The position numbers were made by a program, and so were the translations under genes. Below, piece after piece: positions 11,814 through 23,120 of a stretch of DNA of 64,000 bases; position 1 is the first letter of the stretch, and every line of letters begins with the position of its first letter. Origin of the DNA: Castanea sativa (taxonomy: Eukaryota; Streptophyta; Magnoliopsida; Fagales; Fagaceae); assembly GCF_040712315.1 (NCBI RefSeq), contig NC_134018.1:5105001-5169000 (forward strand), given 5' to 3'. The notes under the pieces were generated by a model. That model was not told where the DNA came from, searched no databases, and was given only the letters and a program-made list of their open reading frames with translations.

Positions 11814-12355
11814 GTTATAAATAAATTTTATTAAAAAATAAATATTTTAGTTAACCTGCCTTTTGAATTTCTAAGAAAAATTGTATTTTTTTCATTTTAG
11901 TATGAAAAAAATTATTGAATTTATGATTTATGATTGTTCCTATATTACATTTATGATTATTCTTATAACAAATAAAAATATAATAACAAAATAAATTACT
12001 CTTTATTAAATTAGTTTAAATTGTATAAAACAAAGTTTAATAAAACTACCATAAAAATAATTATCATGCGCAACGCGCAGGTTCACGGCTAGTTATTAAT
12101 AAATATCAAAATCACACAACATCTTAGCAACAACATCACTGCATGACGTTAGTCTAAACAAAAGCTAGAAAAAAATAAATAATAAACTACGCTTTTAGTG
12201 CAATGAAATTGAATAAGACCAAATTCAACCGCAATTTACAGAATAAATAGAAATGTTACGTTAATATGGTTCAATAGGAGCGTAGCTACAACAAATACTA
12301 TGCTTAAGCTTTTAAATATTATTTAGATAATCATATCCAACAATGGATGATAGTG

Positions 12356-13130
12356 TGTTAGAGTCATATTTTCTATGTATTGGCTTATCATTTGACAAAA
12401 TGCACTTTACTTGTAATTGGGTAAATCTAAGTTGGGTTTAATGTATTAAGAACTATGTTGCTCAGTTACATCAAGTGGTATCATTAAAAACATGAAGATT
12501 GATCAAAGAAACAAGTGAAAAAAAGTTATTTCATTAAATCTCGATACTAGTCTCAACACTAGCATCTATTGAGAGTTACTAAGAAGCTCGACATAAGCTC
12601 GATCTATCGAGAATAACAATTTTAGAAATCTCAGATCTGAAATTTGGCCCATGATGACTTGGATAATTAGGGTTTCTTTCTCTACAACCCTAAACCATAT
12701 TAAAGGATTATTTTAAAGTCATCAAAGAACACAAAGACTAAATTAGAGAACTAATACACTCTGTGAGAAGCTACTACATTTGTATGCTTTAGGGATTTGT
12801 AACCAAGTGCTTCCTGATCTTCAACATTTTGAAGTGAAGAATTTTGCAACCAACAACAATTAATCAGGTTACTGGAGTTAGTCATGTATTGGGATTCATG
12901 CATATGAAAAAGTCTATTACAAGACTAAGTTCAATTGAGTTTTGGAACAAAGGTTCAACTGCAGGTTGATATTTTGGGATAGTTCAAGGTAGTAGTAAGA
13001 TTCCTTATATTTATAATTGCTTGCTTATCGATTAGTATACTCATGGAAGTGGTGACCTTAAATTCACCCGATGAGATTTTTGCCTTGCAAAAGGTTTTCC
13101 TCATTCGTTTGTGAAAGGTTTGCAAACATT
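12356..13130 (+). mobile_element. LTR fragment, family related to the 1.02-kb solo LTRs
   Basis: It starts TGTTAGAGTCATATTTTC and follows the layout of the solo LTRs at 35722-36744 and 50692-51711. There is an early CAAAATGCACTTTACTTGTAA-type block, a middle section rich in TCGA motifs, and a late GGTGACCTTAAATTCACCCG block near 13052-13071. The 3' end is degenerate and no TSD was found. It is closest to the shorter fragment at 18310-18644. Confidence 0.65.
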
Positions 13131-13396
13131 GAAAAAAACATTTCTTTTTAAAAAAAATGGATGCGCTCTTTCACATTGATCAAAATTTAATAATCTAATT
13201 CAAAATATAAACATAAACACAATTGTGCAATTCCAAATTGAATTACAACAATCAGTAAACTACAACACAACTTAACTACTCTGCCTACTACCATTTACAT
13301 TCTTAAATTTGAAATAGGAATCATTACATGCTACACAAAACATTTGTTAAATAGTACACTTTAAATCCTTGTACACTATTTGGAGAGATCTTTTAA
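13131..13396. other. Intergenic, nothing recognised
   Basis: AT-rich DNA with no repeat structure or coding similarity that I could identify. Confidence 0.4.
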
Positions 13397-13750
13397 GTAC
13401 TTGAACCTTAGCCATTTCCCAGAGCTTGCCATACAAATCTTAATAAGCCGGTGGTGACCTTGGGTGTAGTGGCAGCAGAGAACTGAGAGAAGTACCCAAC
13501 TAAGTAGGAGTAACCATTAGCACACAAACTAAAAAATGTTTTATCTAGTAAACTGACCTCAACAGAGCCAATCTCTCTTTCAAGTACTTGATATTTAGCC
13601 ATTTCTTAGAGCTTGCTATATAAACTTGGATATGCCGGTGGTGAGCTTGGATGTGGTGGCAGCAGAGATGGCACAGAAGAAGAAGTACCCAACTAAATAG
13701 GACTGACCATTATGACACAAACTACAAAATGTTTTATCCAGTAACATACC
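13397..13750 (-). repeat. Two-copy tandem duplication, period about 187 bp, coding-like on the minus strand
   Basis: Copies begin at 13397 and 13584 and share GTACTTGA, TAGCCATTTC, GAGCTTGC and CAAAATGTTTTATC. On the minus strand both encode a related peptide with the shared pattern SYLVGYF, then SAATT, then TTG (copy 1 at about 13408-13520, copy 2 at about 13620-13710). Conservation of the frame across copies hints at an exon-derived origin. I do not recognise the protein family, and copy 2 is followed by stops. Confidence 0.5.
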
Positions 13751-13802
13751 CAACAATTGAGAAGGATTTTAGATGATATATTGTTTATATTTTATACATT
13801 AA

Positions 13803-14486
13803 GGGCCCATTTGATTGGAGGGGTGGTAAAGTGGGAGAATAGAAAATGGTGGGAGGATGGAAAAGTGGAAGGATAGATAATATTTTATTTTATCTCATTT
13901 TTGTTTGGTTGGGAGTGGAAAAGTGGAAGGATAGAAAAAATGAGTTTGAATAAATTTACTCATAAACTCTTGTTAAAGAATGATGCCCAATTAAAACAAA
14001 AAGTGACAAATAACCATAAAAAAAGAGCAATCACCCAAATTTATTTAAAAAATAAAAATCATGTCCCGAAATAAAAATCAAGTCTTAAAAAAAAAAAACA
14101 ACTATCAGCCCTAGAAAATCAAAAGGAAAAAAAAGGGAAGAGGCAAGTTATTGCCCAGAAAGGAAAAAAAAAAAAGAAAAAAGAAAAGGAAGGCCCACTC
14201 CCAGCCCTAGAAAATCAAAAGAAAAGAAAAAAAAAGAGAAGAGGCAACGTTGCTCAGAAAAAAGAAAAAAATGAAACGAAAGGCAAAGTTACTGCCAACT
14301 GCCAGGAGAGAAGAAAATAAATAAATAAAGACATGTGCATATGGGCATTTTTGTCAATCAAGAAAAAATTAATCCTCACTCAGTTTTTTCTCTATTTTGG
14401 AGAGAAAACATTTTGGTGGGCCTGGGGAGAAAACACCTAGGCTCCACAATTTATTTTTCTTCCTCCCCATCCAACCAAATACACTC
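13803..14486. mobile_element. Probable MITE with TAA target duplication
   Basis: The left end GGGCCCATTTGATTGG and the right end CCAACCAAATACACTC are imperfect inverted repeats of the common GGCC..TTTGGTTGG type. TAA flanks both sides (13800-13802 and 14487-14489). The interior is purine-rich with no coding sequence. A PIF/Harbinger-like assignment rests on the 3-bp TSD and is tentative. Confidence 0.55.
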
Positions 14487-14537
14487 TAAAAAAATTTTCC
14501 TCCCTATTTTCTCTCCAAAGTTTTCCAAAAAAATATA

Positions 14538-15490
14538 CTAGCCTTTGAGCACGCGCGTGTCAGAAGCTCTTTTATTTTTTGGAGTAAAAGTTAATAATTT
14601 GCATAAATTATAATTCGGAATTAATCTATTTTCCAATCACAAAAAAATCTAGGGATGTGATGATTAAGCATTTGTAGTGAAATAGTTTTATGTGATGTGA
14701 GTAGTTGCTCAGAGGCTAGTGTTTTTTTATATTTTATATTTTATGTGATGTGAGTAGTTTTTTTTAAATAAAATTTTATGGATTTTTTTTTTTTAGAACC
14801 ATTGATAGTTTGATTATTATTTATTTTTATAGGAGCCGTGGGTGGGTAGCATTTCTTTCTTATTTTTAGTTAGAAATGTGAGGTAGTGGGGCTGGGAAGT
14901 GGGAAGTGTGAGGGTAGTTAGAAAATTTTAGTTGATTTACCATCTTAACTTTATTTCTCTTTTTAAGGAATAAGAATAAATTAATTAAATTAGGGGTATT
15001 TTTGATAATAAAAAAAGCAATAAAGTGCGTGCTCAGAGGCTCTTTTATTTTTTGGGATAAAAGTTAATAATTTGCATAAATTATAATTTGGGATTAATAT
15101 ATTTTCCAATCACAAAAAATCTAGGGCTGTGATGAGTGCTAAGCATTTGTGGTGAAAATATTTTATGTGATGTGAGTAGTTTTTTTTTTTGTTTTTTTTT
15201 TTTTTTAAATTTTTTTATTGGAAACGTTGGTAGTTTTTAATTTTTTTTTTTTATTTTTTTATAGGAGCCATGGGTGGGTAGCCTTTCTTTCTTATTTTTA
15301 GTTAGAAATGTGAGGTAGTGGGGTTGGGAAGTGGGAAGTGGGAAGTGTGTGGGTAGTGGGAAAATTTTAGTTGATTTACCATCTTAACTTTATTTCTCCT
15401 TTTAGGAATAAGAATAAATTAATTAAATTATGGGTATTTTTGACAATAGAAAAAGCCATAACTAACTTTTTAATCCTCTTAATATACAGA
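14538..15490 (-). mobile_element. Short Helitron with internally duplicated 3' half
   Basis: Read on the minus strand it starts TCTGTATATTAAGAGGATTA (plus 15490 leftward) and ends CTAG at plus 14538. A GC-rich hairpin (CACGCGCGTG core) lies just inside that end. Host A (14537) and T (15491) flank it. About 450 bp of the element is repeated. Plus-strand units begin near 14545 (CACGCGCGTGTCAGAAGCTC) and 15024 (AGTGCGTGCTCAGAGGCTC), each followed by the same TTTTATTTTTT and AAAGTTAATAATTTGC blocks. Only the outer copy keeps CTAG. No Rep or helicase sequence is present. Confidence 0.68.
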
Positions 15491-16130
15491 TAAAAGGATT
15501 GGAAATACCACCTCTATCATATTCTTGTGACTTGTCCACAGTTAGCTTGTAACAGAAAGAACTGTTGGCATAGAAATTGGGATGCCACCAATGAGTAAAA
15601 CAAGAAGCTTATCTATCCCAACATGATTACCACTATGATGAATCCCACATATAACAATGATTTCTATTACCAGCCCAATGGCAATCGAGAAAATACAAAA
15701 TTTTCCTATTACAGTTACGACTTGAACGATCAAGGCAAATGGTAACATATTCGATACCCAAACATTGACAGATTCTCACAGAACAAGTGCAAAACTCAAA
15801 ACTCTTTCACAATGTTACCTATCATTGGCCCATTACCTCCAAGCAGAAAAGATGAAACTGTTTAGAAATCTTACAGCTCTAAACATTCTACCAGCCTTTG
15901 AGATTCTAAGTGAATCTTTCATCCAAAATAATATAATGAAATTATTTGCTGAAAATGTCCAATGATTGTAGTAATTTTGACAAGATGAACTGCCTTTCCA
16001 AATAAGGTATGTACTCCTGTTGTAATAACAACTCCTTAAATTGCACCTTGTTTACATGTTGAAACAGAGTATACTCCATCACCAAGATTTTTGGTTACTG
16101 GGAGTGACTCTCATGTAAGGGTAGACTGGA
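15491..16130 (-). pseudogene. Plasma-membrane H+-ATPase (P3A-type) pseudogene fragment
   Basis: The minus strand encodes segments matching the part of plant plasma-membrane proton pumps between the actuator domain and the phosphorylation loop. ESLPVTKN and VYSVSTCKQG lie near 16060-16115, [13 protein letters not shown] near 15985-16025, and a membrane segment ending [20 protein letters not shown] at 15545-15610. [14 protein letters not shown] (about 15495-15538) then follows directly. In intact pumps the DKTGT phosphorylation motif lies between SVT and LTVDK, so that catalytic section has been deleted. A stop follows CKQGAI, and about 200 bp of non-matching DNA (15750-15955) sits where an intron may have been. 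The left end coincides with the 5' terminus of the neighbouring Helitron. It cannot encode a pump. Confidence 0.8.
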
Positions 16131-17621
16131 AAAGGAAAACAATAAAAAAAGAAATCCCACAGGAGAATCTCAAGAAAGTTAAGACCATTTTAAAAAAAAT
16201 AAAAATTGCAAAAAGGCCAGGACCTCTGAAGGATCATCTCTCTTCTTTTTCAATCTTAATTGCTAATCATTTGCAAACTTCGTGGCTTCTACAAAATTTT
16301 AATGAATTGATTTTAAACTGAGCATACAAAATAAGTGAGAAAGCAAGTCCTTGTGATTGGGAATCTCTAAATTGCTAAGAGTAAGACCAAGTTTATAAAA
16401 TCCCCCCACTGGCTCTGGCCCATAACCAAATTTAGTATGATTTAAGTCCCACTAAATCTCAATTTTACTAGAATCCACTTCTAAATTCTGAGACATCTTT
16501 TTTTTTAGAGAACAACCATGGCTTGATATCATTGATTAGCCAAATCATCAATCCCAACACTAAGGCCTTGGCCCATCAAACTTTTGATCCATGTAATGGT
16601 GATCGAGCTACAATTAAAACCAAAATATTTTCTTTCTTCACTAATCCAAAAAAAAAAACTTTCTTTTCTGATATGACTATAATGTTACCATGCAACAATT
16701 AGAACATTCACTACTAAATACGCGAAATGCAAACAGTGTAAAAATTGATATACAATAAAAGGGTCTTCTAAGAACCTCAATTTACTGAGGATGAACTCAA
16801 GCATCCATCATCCTTAAGCTTCAAGATCAACTTCTAAAGTCTTCAACTTGAATTTTGTACATTCACAAGAGTTCCAGATCTACACACCAAACTCATTCAA
16901 GCCATTTTATAACTTATACTTTCAAGCATTTGAATTTTGACAAATACATACAACTAGTAGTTTCTAAGGATGACATACTGGAAAAATTGTACCTCATCTT
17001 TTCTATTTTTATTCAAGTTAAATTGCACCCCTTCTTAAATATTGGATTTAAAGAACCTTCTTGTCTTTTTTCTTGAACATGATGCCGATATCTTAAATCT
17101 ATATTATGTGACCAATGAGAAATCCAACAACATAGATTTGAAACTTAAAAGAACAATTTGATTTGTAACAAAGTACAATTCCAAAAAAAACCATTAGAAT
17201 GAGCTGAGTAAGAGCATTATGATAGGCTAAAATTAAAAAAATCATTCTAAATAAATAAATAAAAAATTTTGAATCAGAATCATGCACCTCAATCTCAGTA
17301 TTAAAAATAAATAAAGAAAGCCTATTAAAATGGTGATTTTACCAAGTTTGATCTTAGTTTCAACAAGTTTGATTACCTCATCACCATAGCATCCAATTTA
17401 AGCCCTAATTTTCACCAATCTATTCTTCTCACAACCAAGTTTGGCATAGAATTTTGAATTCAATGCTCTATTCAAGAAAAAATTCAAAAAACAAAACTCC
17501 AAAAATTCAAAATTCTCCAAGTGCTTTAGGTTCTCAATCAAATACATAGAATCTCAAACATTGAAAAAAAGAAAAAAAAGAAAATCGACCTACCAAACGG
17601 GAAAAATGGAATTAGGTTTTT

Positions 17622-17668
<47 letters not shown>

Positions 17669-17941
17669 ATGCCATTGTGAAAAAAGAAAAAAAAGAAAAA
17701 CCTTTGCATTTGTACGCGTCTGTGAGAGAGAGATAGAAAGTGAGAAACCTTTGGCTTGTTGCTTCCTGTGTTACAAAACTGTTGATAAAATATTTAATTA
17801 TTTTTTCTACATTCATCAACCTGTTGATAAAATTTTTCCTAATTTAAGTATTTTTTAGATTCTTTTTATGGTGCTGAAAGCCTGAAAGTGAAATTTAAGA
17901 GGGAAAGAAAACACTGAGAAAGGGAGCTCATTTATTTTTAG
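16131..17941. other. Unassigned AT-rich DNA
   Basis: No recognisable coding family was found on either strand. It may include intron or flank of the H+-ATPase pseudogene, but nothing shows it. A (GA)n microsatellite lies at 17624-17663. Confidence 0.4.
17624..17663. repeat. (GA)n microsatellite
   Basis: A perfect run of about 20 GA units. Confidence 0.95.
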
Positions 17942-18124
17942 AGTAATATTACAATTACAAACTATTTTACAATATTTTTACAAACACATTGATGTGGTCA
18001 ATCTCTCATTGGTATTCATCTAGGCCCATCATTAATATCATTTTTTCATTTACCAATAATCACTCATCACATCCGCAATCTGTAACAAATTTTATAAAAT
18101 AGTTTGTATCTCTAGCATTATTAT
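17942..18124. repeat. Foldback MITE-like element
   Basis: The left arm TACAAACTATTTTACAA-type (about 17957) pairs with TTATAAAATAGTTTGTA on the right (about 18090-18110). Related ends are TAATATTACAATTACAA and the reverse complement of TCTAGCATTATT. It is about 180 bp with no coding sequence. TSD not resolved. Confidence 0.55.
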
Positions 18125-18309
18125 TATTTTTAACACTTACCTCAATAGTTGTGCATAACTGATTGAAATAAGTATGCTAATTTCTTCAAATTTACTCCAC
18201 GCCTCCATAGTTGTACATAATTGTAGAAAATTAAAGCTTTTATTAACCATTTTTAGTAACTATGGATAAATATGTTGAAAAAAATCAAGCTTTTAAGTGA
18301 GGCAGAGAT

Positions 18310-18644
18310 TGTTAGGGTCATTTTCTATGTATTGACTTATCCTTTGATAAAATATACTTTACTTATAATTGGGTAGATCTAATTTAGGTTTAATGTATCA
18401 AGAAGTATGTTGCTTAGCTACATCAAGTGGTATCATTAAAGACATGAAAATTGATCCAAGAAACAAGTGAATAAAAGCTGTTTCATTAAATCTCGACACT
18501 AGTCTCAACACTAGCATCTATTGAGAGTTACTAAGAAGCTCGACACAAGCTCAATTTATCGAGAATTACGATTTCAGAAATCTTAGATCTGAAATTCAAC
18601 CCATGATAACTTGGATAATTAGGGTTTCTTCCTCTACAACCCTA
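18310..18644 (+). mobile_element. Truncated LTR fragment
   Basis: It begins TGTTAGGGTCATTTTC and aligns with the first ~340 bp of the LTR at 12356, sharing CTATGTATTG, TACATCAAGTGGTATCATTAA and ACTAGTCTCAACACTAGCATC. It ends abruptly after CTCTACAACCCTA. The two are diverged copies of one family. Confidence 0.7.
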
Positions 18645-20667
18645 GTGTGAGAGACTGTAACTTCTTGAGAGGTGCTCTCAAAAAAGAGATTCAGATGCTT
18701 TTAAGGACACCTCTCTTTTTGGGTAAGTGGTATGGAGGGGCCACTTATTTTTCATACAAAAAAAAAAAAATACAAAACACATGATCAAAATACTTCATTG
18801 TCATTGATTGAATAAAGATAGATACAATCTTGGTAAATTAAACTTTACAAGGCTTTGAGTCCTAGTTACAATCTATGTAAAAGAATACAAAACTTTTGAT
18901 CCTAGTTACAATCTACCAAAAATGTAAAAAAATAAGACACTAATCTACCTATCCAAAAATCCTAAGCTCAGGGGCTAGGTTACGGAATGGGAAGATGTTA
19001 GGCACCCATTCTGCCTAGATAGAGTTTGGTCTTCTAGGCTCTAATGACCAATATACCATTTTTTTGTATGATGTTGAATGATATGTTGAACATATATGAC
19101 AGATACTTGACCAAAAAAGTGATTTTACCAAGAAAATCATTTTTTTTTATGAATAAAAAATAATAAGATTTAAAAAAAAAAGGTATCAGATCTGTTTTTG
19201 AGAAAAGTTAAAAAAGGGTTTTATCAAGAAAAATCAGATTTTTTTTTTATGAATAAAAATTAAAAAAAAAACTTTTTGAAAGAGGATTCACATTCATAAG
19301 ATGAATTTATTATGCATGCATCACATGTAAAAAATACTATAGCCTAAGTTTCAATTTCTTCTTTTTAAATTTCAAAATTTGCAATTTTGTAACAAAGAAA
19401 ACTTTTCCTAAAAAAAATCAGATTTGTATTTAATGAAAATACAGATCAGTTTTGTGCTTTAAAAAGAATCAAATTTGTAATTAATGAAAATGCAAATCAG
19501 TTTTGAGAATTAAAAAAAAATAGATCTGTATTTAATGAAAATAAAGATCAGTTTTTAGAATTAAAAAAATCATATCTATATTAATTGAAAATACAGATCA
19601 ATTTTTGAGAATTAAAAAAAATTAGATTTGCATTTATTGAAAATACAAATCTGTTTTGAGAATTAAAAAAATCAGATCTAAAAAATTCAGATCTGTTATG
19701 TGTGTTTAAAGAAATCTTTGATAGTTAGCAGATTTTGAAATTCAAAAGAAAATAATCACAACAAACAATTGTCTAAGAACATATTTAAAGAAAAATTTCA
19801 AACAAAGCATGGAAATTATATCAAGAACCAGAAATAATAAAATATCTTAAACCTATTCATGCATCATCAACCAAAATTAATAGAGAAGAACAGAAAAAGA
19901 AAAAAAAAAGGAATACCTCTTGCATGAGCGTGCACTTCTTAGTGAAAGAATATTTTAGGATTCAAAGAAATTTATTCCACTCTTTGAAGCCTAAAATACT
20001 TCACTTACAAAAAAGAAATTCCTAAGGCAAGAGCCTCCAAAACATCTTTAACATAAGATGGAATTAAAAAGAAGAGAAGAGCTAGAAAGAGGGAGGGGTC
20101 AGAAAGCGTGAAAAAGTGTACTGAATTTTGAGAGGCATCCTCTATTTATAGAGGTGAGAATGCTTTAAAAAATTAGTTGAATGATCAGATACGAATTGGA
20201 ATGCGTCCTTATCTCTAAAAAATTGAAAAGGGTAAGGTTTATCTCAATCTAGGAGTCCTCGGGCTAGGCCTCGAGTTTATGTCAATCGGCACTTGAAAAG
20301 TGCCAATTGACACTTTTCATGTGTTGATTCGCACTCAAAAAGTGTCGAATGGCCCTCTTGGGTGCCAGAACCGCGTTTGAATTTTGGTCCATTTTGGACT
20401 CCTTTTTAGACGATTTTTGAGCTGAGAATTGCACTTAGACGCATTTTTAATCTGTGTTCTAAAAATTAAATCCCTTTTATAGATATTCAGGTCTCTAAAG
20501 TGATAATTTTCTTGTAGATAAATATTCCAAAAAGTCTTGATTATCCACAATTTCATTGTTATCTGATTATCCACTTTATTCCCATGCAAGCAGGTCTATT
20601 TTTGACACTAACTAACACCCAATCACAAAATTATTTAATTAATTTTAATTGTCTAACCAATCAAAAT
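18645..20667. other. Unclassified repeat-like DNA
   Basis: No coding similarity. It contains a tandem array (19390-19700) and a block near 20285-20350 with alternating direct and inverted AAGTG / CACTTTT motifs. The setting, between an LTR fragment and a Copia LTR, suggests a decayed retroelement, but I cannot assign it. Confidence 0.35.
19390..19700. repeat. Tandem repeat, about 57-bp period, five degenerate copies
   Basis: Units repeat the pattern: a GAATTAAAAAAA-type run, then AGATCTGTATTTAATGAAAATA, then CAGATCAGTTTT with variation. Confidence 0.7.
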
Positions 20668-21509
20668 TGTTCATTTTTAGACCCCTTAACACAAATTGTT
20701 TAACTTAGTTATTTAGCCAAATTATTACTTAGACAAATTATTCAAATCTAGGTTAACACAATAAAATCATATCATGTAAATACTACAGAAAAATAAAGAA
20801 CACAACGATATGATGACCTAGGAAAACCTAACCGGTAAAAAACTTAGGGAGGATTTAACCTAACTATCCTCAAGGTAAAAACAAATCCACTTTGAAAGAA
20901 TTGAAGTTTTACAATAGAACTTAGACTACTAACATCCTATTGCTACCTTGTGTAGAAAACTTACTACCGCGACCACGTGACAGCTACGAGTCCATGGACT
21001 ACTTCTTTCCTTGATTTGTAGCAAGCACAAGTTCTCCTACTTGTTACTTTGAGACTCCACTCAAAGGTTTCAGATCTTCTTTAAAGTTCTTTATACAGCA
21101 ACTGAAAAGATCATCAAGTTCTTGATGCGAATCTTGATCTCGATAACCCTAAGTGTGTGTATGAAGGTAAACACCTCTAGATCTCACAAAAGATTCAAAA
21201 CACAACTCTCCAAAGAGCATTTTATACTTGAAGTAAAACAGTTAACCCAACACATCATATGGGCTTGGGCTGAATTGGAAAATCTGTAGAAAAATAAATC
21301 TGCATGGGTTTCGATTGATCGAGCCTAATTTTCGATAGATTGAGCGTCGCAGATTTTGTCCATTAAATCCTGCAATCACTTGATTCCAATTTTACAACAA
21401 AACACACTTTGAGCAAGCCTAACCTAGACTCTATGTTTTGATCATGGTTTGCCAACATATTACAAATTGAAGTTCTAATACATTAGTTCTAAAGTCTTAG
21501 AACCTAACA
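20668..21509 (-). repeat. Copia 3' LTR (842 bp)
   Basis: Plus-strand ends are TGTTCATTTTTAG and ACCTAACA. A purine tract complement (AACTTCCCATTTGG) follows immediately inside, as expected for the polypurine tract. It aligns through nearly its whole length with 32067-32927. It contains the TCGATTGATCGAG-type motifs discussed in the findings. Confidence 0.85.
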
Positions 21510-21954
21510 AACTTCCCATTTGGTAATCCGTGACAAAAAACATTACAAAAATGAAATTGCTCAAAGTAAAAATAGCCCATTCAATTAAAAAGCCCTAAAT
21601 ACAATTCAACCTAAACCACTATCTATTAGTTGCCAAAGTAGACAGCAATCACGACTGAATTAACTTGTAAATTCCTGAAACACTCAACAAACACATAAAC
21701 GCATATGTGAAAAATACAAGTAAAATAAATTAGCTTCTTGATTCCACAAAACATAAAATAAAAGAAATATACCATTGATTAACCTTATAAATATAAATTA
21801 GTAATCAATGTACCATATGTGAAAAAAAAACATAAAAAAATACTAAACACAAAACATAATGTCTCCCCCAAACATATACAACCCATAAAATGAAATACAT
21901 CAAAGTCAAGACCAAAAACCAAAATACATAATCAAGCTCCTAGATACAATCTAC

Positions 21955-23120
21955 AAATACTCTCCCCCTATCTCCATGTGTATGTACTCCCCTTTTTTTG
22001 TGACGAATTGCCAAAGGACATTTATGACTCATCAAAGGGTGGAGCCGGTGGAGTAGAACCTCTAGTATCCGCCAAATCTGCTCGTAAAGCATGAAGCTCA
22101 TTGAGCGCATCCAATAAAAGCTGTCCATGCACCGCCTGAATGGTCATAACGGTATCCAGCATACTTCACAAGGAAGAGTCACCCGATGTAGATGGTGGAG
22201 GATCCACAACAGCTGTAGGGTCTACATATGCCTCAGCAGAAGGGTCACTAGATGGAGGAGGCATAGATGCATCACTTGTAGAAGACTCGACTCTAGCCCA
22301 CTTAGAGCTAGTGTTCAATTGAGCTGCTTTTTGCCTAAGGAAGGTGGCACCTATAAAAGATATGATATGTACGGGCTTGGATGCAGGAAAGTCCTCTAAA
22401 CCTAGATCCAAAAGAATCCTATGAATAAAGACTGAAAAGAACAAGCCATGGGATTTGGCACTACTCCTATGAACATCAACAAGTGAGCGAATGAAAAGAG
22501 TGGGAAAACTCATAGGAGCATCGGTAATGAGAGCGTATAAGAACTCACATCTCTTAATAGGGATAGTATGAAGATGAGATATAGGACAAATACAATGACA
22601 AGAAATCTTGAAAAACAAATAGTTGAGCTCAGTAAGCTCATGAGAAGTGATACAAGGATTAGTACCCCAACTAATGGAAGTACCAGTGATGAGTGACATA
22701 ATGTCATCAAGGTGAGGGGTATCCGTGTAAGGGTACACGGGCTACTGTACCAAAGGTACACCAAGAGCAAAGGCCACTACATTAGGAGTAATGACATACT
22801 CTTCACCCCTTATCCAACTCTTCACAAATTAAATGTTGGAGGAAGTGGAGTGGACAGAGAGGTTCGAATAGAACTCTCTAATCAACGCAGCTGGAAGAGG
22901 ATGCTCTACCTCTAAAAGTGGTAATCAACCCCTATGCTCAAAATTCCTACGTATCTTAGGATCAACCTTATCTAAAATAACCTTATGCTCAGCCCATACC
23001 GGTCTAAAGATATTAAGCTTCTCATAGGTTTCTTGGTTTTTCATGGTTCTAAACCTATAACTCTAGAACTTAGGAGTAGATGAGGTGGTGGTTTTCTTAG
23101 CTCTAGTCTTCCTAACCATG
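21955..23120 (-). pseudogene. Envelope-like / plant transposon-associated ORF of the Copia element
   Basis: On the minus strand the frame starts MVRKTRAKK at about 23120. It continues through NIFRPVWAEHKVILDKVDP, then HPLPAALIREFYSN and, in the longest open part (22738-22166), HLDDIMSLITGTSISWG and FIRSLVDVHRSSAKSHGLFF. A serine/proline-rich tail follows. Stops interrupt it near 23055, 22925 and 22740. The pattern matches the envelope-like proteins annotated in plant SIRE-type elements and the plant transposon protein domain. No transmembrane segment is evident, so an envelope role is only a label by position. Its site, between the missing pol and the 3' LTR, is the usual place for such an additional ORF. 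Biochemical function is unknown. Confidence 0.65.

Larger units (their letters stand above)
9097..12092 (+). mobile_element. Non-autonomous Helitron carrying nested insertions
   Basis: The 5' terminus is TCTATATCTATATATTACTA. The 3' terminus ends GGTTCACGGCTAG and is preceded by a small hairpin, TGCGC-AAC-GCGCA (about 12066-12079). Host A (9096) and T (12093) flank it without a TSD, as expected for Helitron insertion into AT. It contains no RepHel coding sequence. Removing the two nested elements (a MITE at 9843-10571 and a solo LTR at 11052-11813) leaves about 1.5 kb of Helitron DNA. The flanks match the paralogous region at 33.3/34.6 kb, which lacks this insertion and so supports the boundaries. 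Confidence 0.82.

Noticed and set aside
22127..22399. Plus-strand open frames opposite the envelope-like ORF
   Set aside because: They are antisense to a recognisable protein pattern and resemble no family.
21955..23120. A host gene of unknown function
   Set aside because: Its position beside a Copia LTR, same strand as gag, and its similarity to plant element-encoded envelope-like proteins make a TE origin far more likely.
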